In this document: one piece after another, positions 40,837 to 49,047 of the stretch
How the letters are laid out: each line of letters begins with the position of its first letter
How positions within the stretch are numbered: position 1 is the stretch's first letter
Source of the DNA: Lachnospiraceae bacterium
GTDB lineage: Bacteria > Bacillota > Clostridia > Lachnospirales > Lachnospiraceae
Reading direction: 5' to 3'
Length of the DNA stretch: 64,000 nt
Assembly (NCBI GenBank): GCA_017428105.1
Contig: JAFRRM010000036.1
Span: 1 to 64,000 of the forward strand
The notes under the pieces: model-generated
Told to the model about the DNA's origin: nothing
What the model saw: the letters and a program-made list of their open reading frames with translations, nothing else
Database searches by the model: none
Position numbers and translations under genes: made by a program

Positions 40837-41208
40837 TCACGTTTCGCTGACCAGGCTGATCCGCTGAACCGAGCCCGCCCGGATCAGCTTCTCCTTGCTG
40901 CCTTTTGCGGAGTCGATACGCACAAGGATCCAATCAGCGTCCGCTTCCAGGATCGTATTGGTCCCGTGTCTGGAGTTGCCGTACATGATGATATCGGCGT
41001 CTTCACAGTCTTCTTTCAGCTCCAGGATCACCGGTTTCCCGATACAGGATTCCACCGTGTCAAGCAAAGATCTCCGCTCTTCATAGGACGGCGTTCCGGC
41101 GATGCCGGCCAGTTCTTCTTCCAGTGCGGTCACTTTTTTCTTCAGGGAGGAGAGCTGAACATACGCCAAAAGTCCGAATATTCCGAATACGAAGCCTACA
41201 TACTCCAT
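40837..41208 (-). CDS. Membrane-anchored protein with Sm-like domain
   Basis: 123 residues: one N-terminal helix (about 3-20, YVGFVFGIFGLLAYVQL), a short heptad stretch (22-36, SLKKKVTALEEELAG), then a beta-rich domain (55-120) with GKPVILELKED and DADWILVRIDSAKG..EKLI..GSVQRISLV. The same pattern occurs at the C-terminus of the XRE protein encoded just upstream, and resembles small Sm/LSm-like barrels. The start overlaps the XRE stop by one base (TGATG) after GGAGGATGA, so it is coupled. Function unknown. Confidence 0.8.
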   Translation of the reverse strand: MEYVGFVFGIFGLLAYVQLSSLKKKVTALEEELAGIAGTPSYEERRSLLDTVESCIGKPVILELKEDCEDADIIMYGNSRHGTNTILEADADWILVRIDSAKGSKEKLIRAGSVQRISLVSET

Positions 41209-41654
41209 CAGTCATCCTCCTTTACGATCTCCATGGAAAGCACGGAAGAAAGCGGGATGAGTTTTTCGATCCTTCCTTTTTTCGTGTCGGCGGCGACCCG
41301 CATCCAGTTTCCTTCAAAATCCGTTATGCGGCAGGGCGTTTTGTACAGATCGGCATCGGCTTCCTCATCAAAGAACGAGAGCCGGACCGTCTTCCCGGTC
41401 AGGCTTTTCAGAAGTTTTCCGGCGCCCCGTGTCTGCGGCGTACCGCTTTCGACGGCCCCGTCTTTCAGCAGATAATCGCAGCTTGTCCCGAGGAGGTCCG
41501 CGATGTCTCCGATCTTGTCGATGTCAGGCATCGCGGTGCCCGCCTCCCATCGGCTGACGGTCTGCCGGGTGACATGCATCTTTTCGGCAAACTCTATCTG
41601 GGTCATCCCGAGGCTCTTTCTTTTTTCGGCGATCTTGGTTCCGAGTTGATTCAT
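41208..41654 (-). CDS. XRE-family regulator with C-terminal Sm-like domain
   Basis: 148 residues. The N-terminal helix-turn-helix (about 5-60) is MTQIEFAEKMHVTRQTVSRWEAG followed by MPDIDKIGDIADLLGTSCDYLL. After a linker, 85-145 is a beta-rich domain (GKTVRLSFFDE, then DFEGNWMRVAADTKKG..EKLIPLSSVLSMEIV) that aligns with the C-terminal half of the next gene's product. The start at 41654 is set by GAAAGGAA. It is first of the two-gene unit. The shared domain suggests the two proteins pair or compete. Confidence 0.85.
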   Translation of the reverse strand: MNQLGTKIAEKRKSLGMTQIEFAEKMHVTRQTVSRWEAGTAMPDIDKIGDIADLLGTSCDYLLKDGAVESGTPQTRGAGKLLKSLTGKTVRLSFFDEEADADLYKTPCRITDFEGNWMRVAADTKKGRIEKLIPLSSVLSMEIVKEDD

Positions 41655-41784
41655 GGGTTCCTTTCTCCCTACTGATTTACTGCCTTTATGATAGCCCCTG
41701 CCGGGGCCTGCGGCAAGAAAACAGCAAGTGCAAAATGTAACACGGCAGTTTACATTCCGAAGCAAACGGAGAGGTTCCGGCCGG

Positions 41785-42042
41785 CTAACAGATGATCTCC
41801 GCTCTGCCGGGCTTCTCCTCCGCGTAGACGACCCGGACGGAACCGCCCTCGGCTGGGACAGGAGCCCTGGCACGGATCCATTTCCTCCGGGTGTATTCTT
41901 TTCCGTCAACGGTATAGGATACCTTTATGATGTACGGGAAGACAGCTCCGTCCATCGTGCCTTTTCTGATAGCCTTGGTGTTCACTTTCAGCCACCACTG
42001 CCTGGATACGGAGAGCACTGTGCCGGTCGTTTCTTTTTTCAT
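41785..42042 (-). CDS. Small beta-rich protein, unknown
   Basis: 85 residues, starting MKKETTGTVLSVSRQWWLKV and containing YIIKVSYTVDGKEYTRRKWI and VRVVYAEEKPGRAEII. The pattern of short strands resembles the single-barrel part of DUF3592-type proteins without membrane helices. Related small proteins occur singly in Clostridia. AAAGGTTCCC upstream gives only a moderate ribosome site. It lies 130 bases upstream of the XRE gene on the same strand; relation unknown. Confidence 0.7.
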   Translation of the reverse strand: MKKETTGTVLSVSRQWWLKVNTKAIRKGTMDGAVFPYIIKVSYTVDGKEYTRRKWIRARAPVPAEGGSVRVVYAEEKPGRAEIIC

Positions 42043-42141
42043 GACGGGAACCTTTCTTTATAACAGTCCTGGTTTGCGCAGGAAGGGATCCGAAGGACAG
42101 GAGAGCCGCAAAAACGAGGTCTCACCGGGGACTCTTTTCCG

Positions 42142-43881
42142 CTATGACATGGCGGCGGCGTCCTGGATGCCGCTCATGCGGGCATAGGTGCCGCCGAGGG
42201 CGATGAGCTCGTCGTGGGTGCCTCGCTCGGTGACGCGGCCGTTTTCGATGACGAGGATCTGGTCGGCGCCGCGGACGGTGGAGAGACGGTGGGCGATGGC
42301 GACGATGGTGCGCTTGCCGGCGATCCCGCCGATCGCGGCGCGGATCTGCTGCTCGGTCTCCACGTCGACCGACGCCGTGGCCTCGTCCAGCACGATGATG
42401 GGAGAGCGCCGCAGGATGGCCCGTGCGATGGCGATGCGCTGCTTCTGTCCGCCGGACAGCCGGATCCCGCGCTCCCCGACCAGCGTGTCATAGCCGTCGG
42501 GCATCGCCTCGATCTCCGCGTGGATGCCCGCCGCCAGGGCCGCCTCGCGGATCTCCTCCGCCGTGGCCTCGGGCCGCGCGTAGGAGATGTTCTCGGAAAT
42601 GGTCCCGTTGAACAAGAACGTGTCCTGCATCACGGTGGAGATGTTCTGCCGCAGGCTTTCGACCGTAACGTCCCGGATGTCGCGGCCGTCCACGCGGATG
42701 CAGCCCGCATCCGGCTCGAAGAAGCGGGAGATGAGCTGCGTGATCGTGGTCTTGCCCACGCCGGTCGGCCCGACCAGGGCCAGCATCTGCCCGGGCGGGC
42801 AGATGAACGAGACGTCCTGCAGCACGGGCACGCCCTCCACGTAGGAAAAACTGACGTGGTCGAAGCTGATCTCGCCCTTCACGTCCGTGAGGGGCACGGC
42901 GCCGGGCCGGTCCGTGATCGCGGGCGGCGCGTCCAGGATCGCCATCACGCGCTCCGCCCCGGCCATGGACTGCTGCATGCTCTCCAGCAGGTTGGCCAGG
43001 CCCGTGACCGGCGCGTAAAACAGGCTCAGGTACAGCAGGAACGCGACGATGTCTTCCACGCGCAGGCCTTCCCGGTACGCCAGCCAGCCGCCGAAGCCCA
43101 TCACGAGGATCGTCCCGATCGCGGAGATGAATTCGACGGTGGGGTGGAATACGGCGCTGATCTTCAGCGCGTGCAGCATGGCTTTCACGTGGTCGAAATT
43201 CTTCTCGTTGACGCGGCCGGTCTCATATTCCTCGCGGCCGAAGGCCTGGATCTCGTGGATCCCTGACAGATTGTCCTGCAGTTTGCCGTTCAGTTCGCCC
43301 ATCTTTTTCTGCGAGACGCGGAAATAGGGGCGGACTTTTTTGGAGAAGATCACGCCGGAGATCAGGATGAGCGGGATCGGCGCGCAGGTGATGAGCGCGA
43401 GCTTCGCGTTGATGGTGAGCAGGATGACGAGCACGCCGGTGAAAGTCACGAGGTGCGTGATCGTTTCGGGGATGATGTGCGCGTAGAGCAGTTCAAAATC
43501 GCGGGTATCATTGACGACGCGGCTCATCAGGTCGCCGGTCTGCTTGTCGTGGAAATACCCGAGGTGCATGTGCTCCAGTTTGTCGTAGGTCTTGGTGCGC
43601 AGGTCGCCGACCAGGTACCACGCCGCTTTATGCGCCATATAGCTGCTCATGAAGCGGAACGCGACGCGCAGCAGATAGAGCGTGATCAGGATAAAGGTCA
43701 GCCGCAGGATCTGCCGCATCCCTTCCTCCGTGACGCCCCGCTCCACGACCCCCGTCATCGACGAAAGGACCTTCGGCGCGGCCAGGTTCACGAATGTCAG
43801 CGCCAGCGTTGAAAAAATCGCAATAAAATACAGCATCCGGTACCGGATCGCCTCTTTACTGAGTCTCCACAGGAGTTTCAT
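42142..43881 (-). CDS. ABC exporter, fused membrane and ATPase domains
   Basis: A 579-residue half-transporter of the MsbA/LmrA type. Residues ~15-310 hold six membrane helices; the ATPase has Walker A GPTGVGKTTITQLISRF, signature LSGGQKQRIAIARAIL and Walker B IIVLDEATASVD. It would work as a homodimer exporting a lipid, peptide or drug; substrate not evident. The start at 43881 is preferred because AGGAAG lies just upstream; an in-frame ATG at 43896 has no clear site. Confidence 0.92.
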   Translation of the reverse strand: MKLLWRLSKEAIRYRMLYFIAIFSTLALTFVNLAAPKVLSSMTGVVERGVTEEGMRQILRLTFILITLYLLRVAFRFMSSYMAHKAAWYLVGDLRTKTYDKLEHMHLGYFHDKQTGDLMSRVVNDTRDFELLYAHIIPETITHLVTFTGVLVILLTINAKLALITCAPIPLILISGVIFSKKVRPYFRVSQKKMGELNGKLQDNLSGIHEIQAFGREEYETGRVNEKNFDHVKAMLHALKISAVFHPTVEFISAIGTILVMGFGGWLAYREGLRVEDIVAFLLYLSLFYAPVTGLANLLESMQQSMAGAERVMAILDAPPAITDRPGAVPLTDVKGEISFDHVSFSYVEGVPVLQDVSFICPPGQMLALVGPTGVGKTTITQLISRFFEPDAGCIRVDGRDIRDVTVESLRQNISTVMQDTFLFNGTISENISYARPEATAEEIREAALAAGIHAEIEAMPDGYDTLVGERGIRLSGGQKQRIAIARAILRRSPIIVLDEATASVDVETEQQIRAAIGGIAGKRTIVAIAHRLSTVRGADQILVIENGRVTERGTHDELIALGGTYARMSGIQDAAAMS

Positions 43882-43960
43882 GGTGCTTCCTGCCATTTCT
43901 AAACTGAGGTGCGAAGGAAAAAGGGAACGGAAGGTGACGCGGGAAGGCCCCCGGCAGTTC

Positions 43961-44072
43961 TGTCCCGCGGCGGCGGGGCAAAATAGGGCCAGAAAAGAAC
44001 CGTCCCCCAGTGGCCTTGCCGCAGCAGCGGGGCAAAAACAAGGCCGGAAAGGAACCGTCCCTCCGTGTCCCT
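43961..44072. repeat. Two GACGGTTCC-family copies in reverse orientation
   Basis: GAAAAGAACCGTCCCCCAGTG (43991-44011) and GAAAGGAACCGTCCCTCCGTG (44046-44066) are the complement of the element seen at 1.8 kb. Between and before them a GCGGCGGGGCAAAA / GCAGCGGGGCAAAAA block and AGGGCC / AGGCC are duplicated, so this is a decayed tandem pair of about 55 bases. It fills the gap between the ABC exporter and the diacylglycerol-kinase-like gene. Confidence 0.8.
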
Positions 44073-44085
44073 GTTTTCGGGGGTG

Positions 44086-44895
44086 TCACAGTTCGGCTTC
44101 GTATTCGGTGACGTTCAGGACGGTGTCGCCGTCGATCTGGGCGGCGCAGGGGCGGGAGTAGGTCACATGGATGCGGCTGCCGGTCAGGACGGTGGTCATG
44201 TCTTTCAGTTCCACGTGTTTGCCTTCGAAGATCTTGGGGAAATGCATCAGGGTCTTCAGCTTGGACGGGCAGTGGTAGACGACGACGGAGAGCTTGTCGG
44301 AGAAGCGGTCCTGGCCGGGGGCGATCATCATGCCGCCGCCGTAGAAGCGGCCTTTCATGGCCGGAGCGAGCCAGACGTGGTCGAATTCATGCTTCACGCC
44401 GTCCACTTCCACGACCGCGTGGCAGGGCTTGAAGTGGAAGAGCAGGCCTTTGATGGCGATGCCGGTGTAATTGATCTTTTTGTTCGGCGCTTTTGCCTTG
44501 ATGCGGTCCGCTTCCTCGCAGCAGTAGCCGTCGATGCCGAAGCCCATGTTGTTGATGAATTTGCGCTCCAGCCCGTTCACGCGCACGGTGGGCAGGTGCG
44601 TCAGATATTTGTTCAGCAGGATCTCCGTGGCCGGCTTTTCGCCGATGTCGTTCAGAAAATCGTTGCCGCTCCCATTGCCGTACAGGTAGATGTTGTTCTT
44701 TAAATGCTCGCAGTCGACGTGGTTGACCAGATGGTTGATCGTCCCGTCGCCGCCGATGATCACGACTTCGTCGCCGTCCTCCAGCGCGTCAAAGAACGCG
44801 CCGAAATCGATCTTCGTCGCGTCGATCAGTTCCAGACCGAACAGTTCCGGCTTGATGCCGTTGTTTGCCAGCGGATTGTACAGAAAATACTTCAT
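44086..44895 (-). CDS. Diacylglycerol kinase catalytic-domain (DagK/YegS-type) protein
   Basis: A 269-residue lipid-kinase-like protein. The nucleotide motif is VVIIGGDGTINHLVNHVD, followed by GNGSGNDFLNDIGE, and the second beta-domain has FHFKPCHAVVEVDG and FYGGGMMIAPG. The family phosphorylates diacylglycerol or related lipids at the membrane. It follows the YhhN gene by 11 bases, so two lipid-metabolism genes form one unit. AAGGAGG precedes the ATG. Confidence 0.88.
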   Translation of the reverse strand: MKYFLYNPLANNGIKPELFGLELIDATKIDFGAFFDALEDGDEVVIIGGDGTINHLVNHVDCEHLKNNIYLYGNGSGNDFLNDIGEKPATEILLNKYLTHLPTVRVNGLERKFINNMGFGIDGYCCEEADRIKAKAPNKKINYTGIAIKGLLFHFKPCHAVVEVDGVKHEFDHVWLAPAMKGRFYGGGMMIAPGQDRFSDKLSVVVYHCPSKLKTLMHFPKIFEGKHVELKDMTTVLTGSRIHVTYSRPCAAQIDGDTVLNVTEYEAEL

Positions 44896-44906
44896 ATCGG
44901 ACCTCC

Positions 44907-45566
44907 TTATCCCATGATCAGGCCTAAAACGATCAGAAATTCACCCAGCGAATAGGTCAGCATGACCCAGAAGTGCGTCTTCAGCGGGCTGTTTTTATGG
45001 AAGCGCACGAGGAAGAGCGAGGAATCAGACAGGAAAAACAGCAGTGCGCCGATCGCGGTGACGAGGCCGGCGGCATTCCGCAGCGTCAGGTACCGGAACC
45101 AGGCGAAGCAGTTCATGAACCCGTTCAGGATCAGGTAAAACAGCATCGGATAAAACAGTTCTTTCGGCAGGTGCGGCCGCAGATATTTGAAAAACAGCAG
45201 CGAAGCCGTGACGAACAGCAGGATCAGCCCGGCGATGGCGGCGGGATGGATCGCGGAAAGGTCCGTCTGCCGCAGATAGGTCAGGATGAAGAACACATGG
45301 CTGACCATGAACGAGATGCCGCCGGCCGTGAACCATTTGATGCCCTTCGGGATCAGCAGCAGGTCGCCCAGCCAGGAAAACGCCAGCGCCAGCACGGCGA
45401 ACAGCACGACCGGCCTGGCCGCGCAGCAGTAAAAGCCGAGCAGGCCGATCAGGATGAACGGCTTGGTCTTGTTCCGCAGCGGCTTGTTCTGCTTCAGCGA
45501 GGCATAGAGATGGATCCCCGCGGAGACAAAAAACACCGCCAGCATCAGGTATTCCGGGAATTTCAT
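44907..45566 (-). CDS. YhhN/TMEM86-type lysoplasmalogenase-like membrane protein
   Basis: 219 residues, about eight membrane helices. Family marks are the acidic residues in ALAFSWLGDLLLIPKG and in GALLFFLSDSSLFLVRF, thought to form the active site. Animal TMEM86B cleaves the vinyl-ether bond of lysoplasmalogens. Many anaerobic Clostridia make plasmalogens, so a role in plasmalogen turnover is plausible but inferred. First gene of the unit with the diacylglycerol-kinase-like protein. Confidence 0.88.
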   Translation of the reverse strand: MKFPEYLMLAVFFVSAGIHLYASLKQNKPLRNKTKPFILIGLLGFYCCAARPVVLFAVLALAFSWLGDLLLIPKGIKWFTAGGISFMVSHVFFILTYLRQTDLSAIHPAAIAGLILLFVTASLLFFKYLRPHLPKELFYPMLFYLILNGFMNCFAWFRYLTLRNAAGLVTAIGALLFFLSDSSLFLVRFHKNSPLKTHFWVMLTYSLGEFLIVLGLIMG

Positions 45567-45589
45567 ACACGCTCCTTTCGCCGTTTTTC

Positions 45590-45619
45590 ATCATAACACG
45601 ATTTTGCGGGAAAATTCAA
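45590..45619 (-). promoter_or_regulatory. Promoter of yhhN-dagK unit
   Basis: On the minus strand TTGAAT (45614-45619), an 18-base spacer and TATGAT (45590-45595), about 24 bases before the YhhN start. Confidence 0.7.
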
Positions 45620-45627
45620 TGAAGATG

Positions 45628-45636
45628 TGATATAAT
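45628..45636 (+). promoter_or_regulatory. Extended -10 promoter, DUF2804 gene
   Basis: TGATATAAT: a perfect -10 (45631-45636) with the TG extension. No good -35 lies at 17 bases, as is common for extended -10 promoters. It is divergent from, and nearly abuts, the yhhN promoter. Confidence 0.55.
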
Positions 45637-45754
45637 CGGGGTGAAAAATGCGGGGCGGAAATCGCGGATGCCGTGGCCCGATGACATAATTGCAGGGGCC
45701 GTTGTTTCAACGGCCTGTAACCAGACCCGCACTCGAAAACGCAGGAGGAATCCC

Positions 45755-46828
45755 ATGGAAAAAACCTACAAAGGCTGGCAGGAATGGGCGCAGCCCGGCG
45801 AACAGCGCGAATACACGGAACCCACCCCGCTCCTCTCCGCCGACGGCCGTCTGCTGCCCGCGGGCTGGGCGCGCCGCGGCCTGTTTCAGTACGACCGCAG
45901 CCTCGTAAAGCACAAAATGCGCCGCAAAGAGTGGGATTTTTACCAGATCTCGGACGGCGATTTCATGGTCCAGATCAACTTCGCCAACATCTCGCTGGGC
46001 GGCTACGCCTCCGCGATGCTGGTGGACCTGAAAAACCACAAGATCCTCGTCAACAAAATGTCGCCGTTCCTGGGCGGGAAGGACAAATACGTGCTGCCCG
46101 CGCGCGGCGACGAGCCGAACACGGTGAAGTTCACCGTGGGCAAGGCGGCGTTCCTGGCGGAGACGCGTGAAACGTCGCGGCATCTGCGCTTCGAGATGGG
46201 AGACGTCTGCGCGGACTTCACGATGGACATCCTGCCCGGGCAGGAGAACATCACCACGGTCCTGCCGTTCGAGGGCCATCCGGACCGCTATTTCATGACC
46301 ACCAAACAGAACTGCCTGCCTTGCGAAGGGACGTTTACGGCGCCGGGCGTCGAGCGGCGGTTTTCGAAGGACAGATGCTTCTGCGTCATGGACTGGGGCC
46401 GCGTCTGCACGCCGTACCGGCTGGTCTGGTACTGGGGCAACGGATCGACGTGGCTCATGGACCCCGACGGCTCGCGGCACCTGTTCGGCTTCGAGATCAC
46501 CTGGGGCATCGGCGACGAATCGCATGCCACCGAGACCTGCCTGTTCTACGACGGCAAGGCGCACAAGATCGGTCCGGTGGACGTGGAAACGTTCCCGAAG
46601 CCGGACGGATATGAGAAACCGTGGAAATTCATCTCGCGGGACGGGCGGTTTGAGATGACCATGCAGCCGTTCTATGACCACCACTCCGACCTGAACATCG
46701 GCGTCATGCGCATGCACTCGCATCAGGTGCACGGGTCATGGAGCGGGACGGTGACGCTGGACGATGGCAAGGTGCTGGAGATTCGGGACATGTACGCGTT
46801 CTGCGAGTACGTGGAGAACCGCTGGTAA
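45755..46828 (+). CDS. DUF2804 family protein
   Basis: 357 residues, cytoplasmic (no signal peptide). It has the family's long beta-rich region: YDRSLVKHKMRRKEWDFYQI near the N-terminus, CVMDWGRVCTPYRLVWYWGNG in the middle and HSHQVHGSWSGTVTLDDG at the end. The fold recalls lipocalin-like or hydroxyneurosporene-synthase-like proteins; the activity is unknown. GCAGGAGGAA precedes the ATG. It is followed directly by a GACGGTTCC element. Confidence 0.85.
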   Translation: MEKTYKGWQEWAQPGEQREYTEPTPLLSADGRLLPAGWARRGLFQYDRSLVKHKMRRKEWDFYQISDGDFMVQINFANISLGGYASAMLVDLKNHKILVNKMSPFLGGKDKYVLPARGDEPNTVKFTVGKAAFLAETRETSRHLRFEMGDVCADFTMDILPGQENITTVLPFEGHPDRYFMTTKQNCLPCEGTFTAPGVERRFSKDRCFCVMDWGRVCTPYRLVWYWGNGSTWLMDPDGSRHLFGFEITWGIGDESHATETCLFYDGKAHKIGPVDVETFPKPDGYEKPWKFISRDGRFEMTMQPFYDHHSDLNIGVMRMHSHQVHGSWSGTVTLDDGKVLEIRDMYAFCEYVENRW

Positions 46829-46910
46829 ATCTGACAGGGGGACGGTTCCTTTGTCAGATTATAAAAAGGCAGGGCCATTTGGGGACAGTCCCCGTTTGGC
46901 CCTGTTTTAT
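46828..46910. repeat. Complete GACGGTTCC element with second hairpin module
   Basis: AATCTGACA (46828-46836) and TGTCAGATT (46852-46860) are perfect 9-base ends around GGGGGACGGTTCC. The UAA of the DUF2804 gene overlaps the left arm. A second palindrome follows: CAGGGCCA (46870-46877), GGGGACAGTCCCC and TGGCCCTG (46898-46905), then TTTTAT, which is a good terminator. Confidence 0.88.
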
Positions 46911-46937
46911 GAATGAAAAATCGCTTTGAGAATAATA

Positions 46938-47414
46938 CTATTGAATTGCAGCTGCTTTAAGACTTTCAAATTTTGCAATAATTTCATCAAAATTAATAGG
47001 ATCTTTTAAAAATACATTTTTTTCATATCCGCTAAAGAATAATTCAATAATACATGGAATCGTTTCGTATATGATTTTTCCGTTAGAATCTGTCTGATAT
47101 TCATATTCTTCAGGGTTCTGAGAACATATTAATGAGAGAACCTCGTTAAAAACATCAATCGAGAAATCACAATATAAATCTGTTGCCAGGGAATTTTTCT
47201 CATGATAAATTAAAGTGCATTTATCATCAGATAGTTTTAGTTGATAGTATGATCCAGTCCATGTTTTTGATTGCATGTCATATTCGTATAATAAATTAAT
47301 CCCTCTGGCATTCTTGTATTTGGAATTATCAGAACTCTTAGGCGTGTTTGATGAACAGCCAATCAGGCACAAGCAAACAACGAAACAAATACAGAACATG
47401 GTTTTTCTTTTCAT
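46938..47414 (-). CDS. A+T-rich lipoprotein, unknown
   Basis: 158 residues; the signal peptide ends CLIGCSS, a lipobox. The mature part is acidic with aromatic strands (GSYYQLKLSDDKCTLIYHEK, IPCIIELFFSGYEK). Base composition is strikingly lower in G+C than the neighbours: two sampled 60-base lines inside give 28% and 33%, against 58% for a line in the DUF2804 gene. Codon use (AAT, TTA, ATA) also differs. It looks recently acquired. Ribosome site is weak (AAGGA very close to the ATG). Family not recognised. Confidence 0.8.
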   Translation of the reverse strand: MKRKTMFCICFVVCLCLIGCSSNTPKSSDNSKYKNARGINLLYEYDMQSKTWTGSYYQLKLSDDKCTLIYHEKNSLATDLYCDFSIDVFNEVLSLICSQNPEEYEYQTDSNGKIIYETIPCIIELFFSGYEKNVFLKDPINFDEIIAKFESLKAAAIQ

Positions 47415-47470
47415 TCCTTAAAAGCTCCCACAAATTATTATTAATTTACGTTTTAACAAGAAAAGATGCT

Positions 47471-48253
47471 TTAAACCTTGTAGCACTCCGGCCGGCGGTC
47501 GGAGAGGAGGTCCATGGTGCGGCGGATGTCCCGGCAGGCGGAGAGGTCGATGTCGGCGAAGAGGATCTCTTCGAATCCGCCGGCTTCGGCGAGGATGTTG
47601 CCGAGGGGGTCGGCGACCAGGGAGTGGCCGAAGAAGTCGTACGGGTCGGACGGGCCGGCGCAGTTGGCGGCGGCGAGGAAGACCTGGTTTTCGAGCGCGC
47701 GGGCCTGGACGAGGGTGCGCCAGGGGTGGAGGCGCGGCTTCGGCCACGCGGCGGGGACGAGCAGGAGGCGGGCGCCGGCGAGGGCCAGGGCACGGGCGAG
47801 CTCCGGGAAGCGGAGGTCGTAGCAGATCATGAGGCCGCAGGGGAGGCCGGGGAGGTCGAAGCGGCAGGGGCGGGCGCCGGGGGCGTAGATCCTGTCTTCG
47901 CCCATCAGGCCGATCAGGTGGATCTTGTCATAGCGCGACGTTTCGGAGCCGGTGCGGTCGAAAACGTAAGCAGTGTTGCGCACTGCGCCGCCCCGGCGGT
48001 CGGCCACGGAACCCGCCGCGATCGGGATGCCCAGCTCTGCGGCCAGTTTCCGCATCGCGAGCGCCGCCGGCGCGCCGTTCTCATCCGCCCCGGGCACGGC
48101 CGGATCCGCCGGGACTCCGGTGTTCCAGACTTCCGGCAGCAGGATCAGATCCGGCTTTCCGGCCGCGGCTTGCCGCACCATTTCCGTGGCGCGGGCGATG
48201 TTGGCGGAGGGGTCGCCGGGGACGACGTGCAGTTGGATGAGGGCGAGTTTCAC
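47471..48253 (-). CDS. Carbon-nitrogen hydrolase (nitrilase superfamily, omega-amidase-like)
   Basis: 260 residues. The Glu-Lys-Cys triad is visible: LILLPEVWNTG (Glu), SRYDKIHLIG (Lys) and LMICYDLRFPELARAL (Cys). The compact length and CYDLRFPE core fit the omega-amidase/NIT2-like branch, which hydrolyses alpha-keto-omega-amides; other small amides are possible. It starts with GTG, overlapping the tdk stop (GTGA), so it is translated after tdk on the same message. Confidence 0.88.
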   Translation of the reverse strand: MKLALIQLHVVPGDPSANIARATEMVRQAAAGKPDLILLPEVWNTGVPADPAVPGADENGAPAALAMRKLAAELGIPIAAGSVADRRGGAVRNTAYVFDRTGSETSRYDKIHLIGLMGEDRIYAPGARPCRFDLPGLPCGLMICYDLRFPELARALALAGARLLLVPAAWPKPRLHPWRTLVQARALENQVFLAAANCAGPSDPYDFFGHSLVADPLGNILAEAGGFEEILFADIDLSACRDIRRTMDLLSDRRPECYKV

Positions 48254-48822
48254 GGGTGCAGTTTCCCCTCGTAATAGTGTTTCCGGCAGAGCGGCGTGTA
48301 CGCTTCGTTGGCGCCGAGGACGATGGTCTCGCCTTCGCGGACGAGTTTGCCGTCGGCGTAGCGGGCGTTGAAGCGGGCTTTTTTGCCGCACCAGCAGATG
48401 GTGGGGATCTCTTCGATCTCGTCGGCGAGTTCGAGGAGACGCTTGGAACCCTCGAAAAGCAGGGTCTGGAAGTCGGATTTGAGGCCGTAGCAGATGACGG
48501 GGATGCGGTATTCGTCGACGACTTTGACGAAGCCCTCGACCTGCGCGGCGGTCAGGAACTGCGCCTCGTCCACGATGATGCAGTCCGGCTTGTCCGGGCC
48601 GGTGAAGAACGCCTCATCGCGGGAGAGCAGGTCTTCGGCGGTCAGGCACGGCGCCTCGAGGCCCATGCGGGAGCGGAGCACCAGGTCGCCGTCGCGGTTC
48701 TCCAGCGCGGGTTTGCAGAGCAGGGCTTTTTTGCCGCGCTCCAGGTAATTGTATTGCACCATCAGGGCGTTCGCGGTCTTGCTGGCGCCCATGGCGCCGT
48801 AGCGGAAGTAGAGTTTTGCCAT
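48250..48822 (-). CDS. tdk: Thymidine kinase (type II)
   Basis: Phosphorylates thymidine in the salvage pathway. The 190-residue length is right, with IIVDEAQFL (Walker B plus adjacent residues), the lasso-region FKSDFQTLLFEGSKRLLELAD-like segment and structural-zinc cysteines in CWCGKK and CRKHYY. The P-loop reads GAMGASKTANAL, with Ser where most family members have the Gly of GK(S/T). It is first of a two-gene unit with the amidase and divergent from udk, another nucleoside kinase. Confidence 0.93.
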   Translation of the reverse strand: MAKLYFRYGAMGASKTANALMVQYNYLERGKKALLCKPALENRDGDLVLRSRMGLEAPCLTAEDLLSRDEAFFTGPDKPDCIIVDEAQFLTAAQVEGFVKVVDEYRIPVICYGLKSDFQTLLFEGSKRLLELADEIEEIPTICWCGKKARFNARYADGKLVREGETIVLGANEAYTPLCRKHYYEGKLHP

Positions 48823-48876
48823 AATGCGGTCCTTTCGGGGAGCCGGCCCGGCGGGGCGGTCCCGGTCGTTATCCTA

Positions 48877-48905
48877 ACTATAGCAGTTTTCGCCGGGAAA
48901 TTCAA
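48877..48905 (-). promoter_or_regulatory. tdk promoter
   Basis: On the minus strand TTGAAT (48900-48905), a 17-base spacer and TATAGT (48877-48882), about 55 bases before the start. Confidence 0.75.
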
Positions 48906-48994
48906 TTTGAACCGTCTGCGTTTTGCGCCGCCCCGGGCCGCGTAAACAACGGTCCATATGAAAGCATACCATCCGCCCAAACAGCGCCTCCCAC

Positions 48995-49023
48995 TTGAAA
49001 ACCCTCCCCGCATCTGCTAAAAT
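48995..49023 (+). promoter_or_regulatory. udk promoter
   Basis: TTGAAA (48995-49000), a 17-base spacer and TAAAAT (49018-49023), 24 bases before the udk start. Confidence 0.8.
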
Positions 49024-49047
49024 CGGGGGCAGACAAGGAGGACGGCC

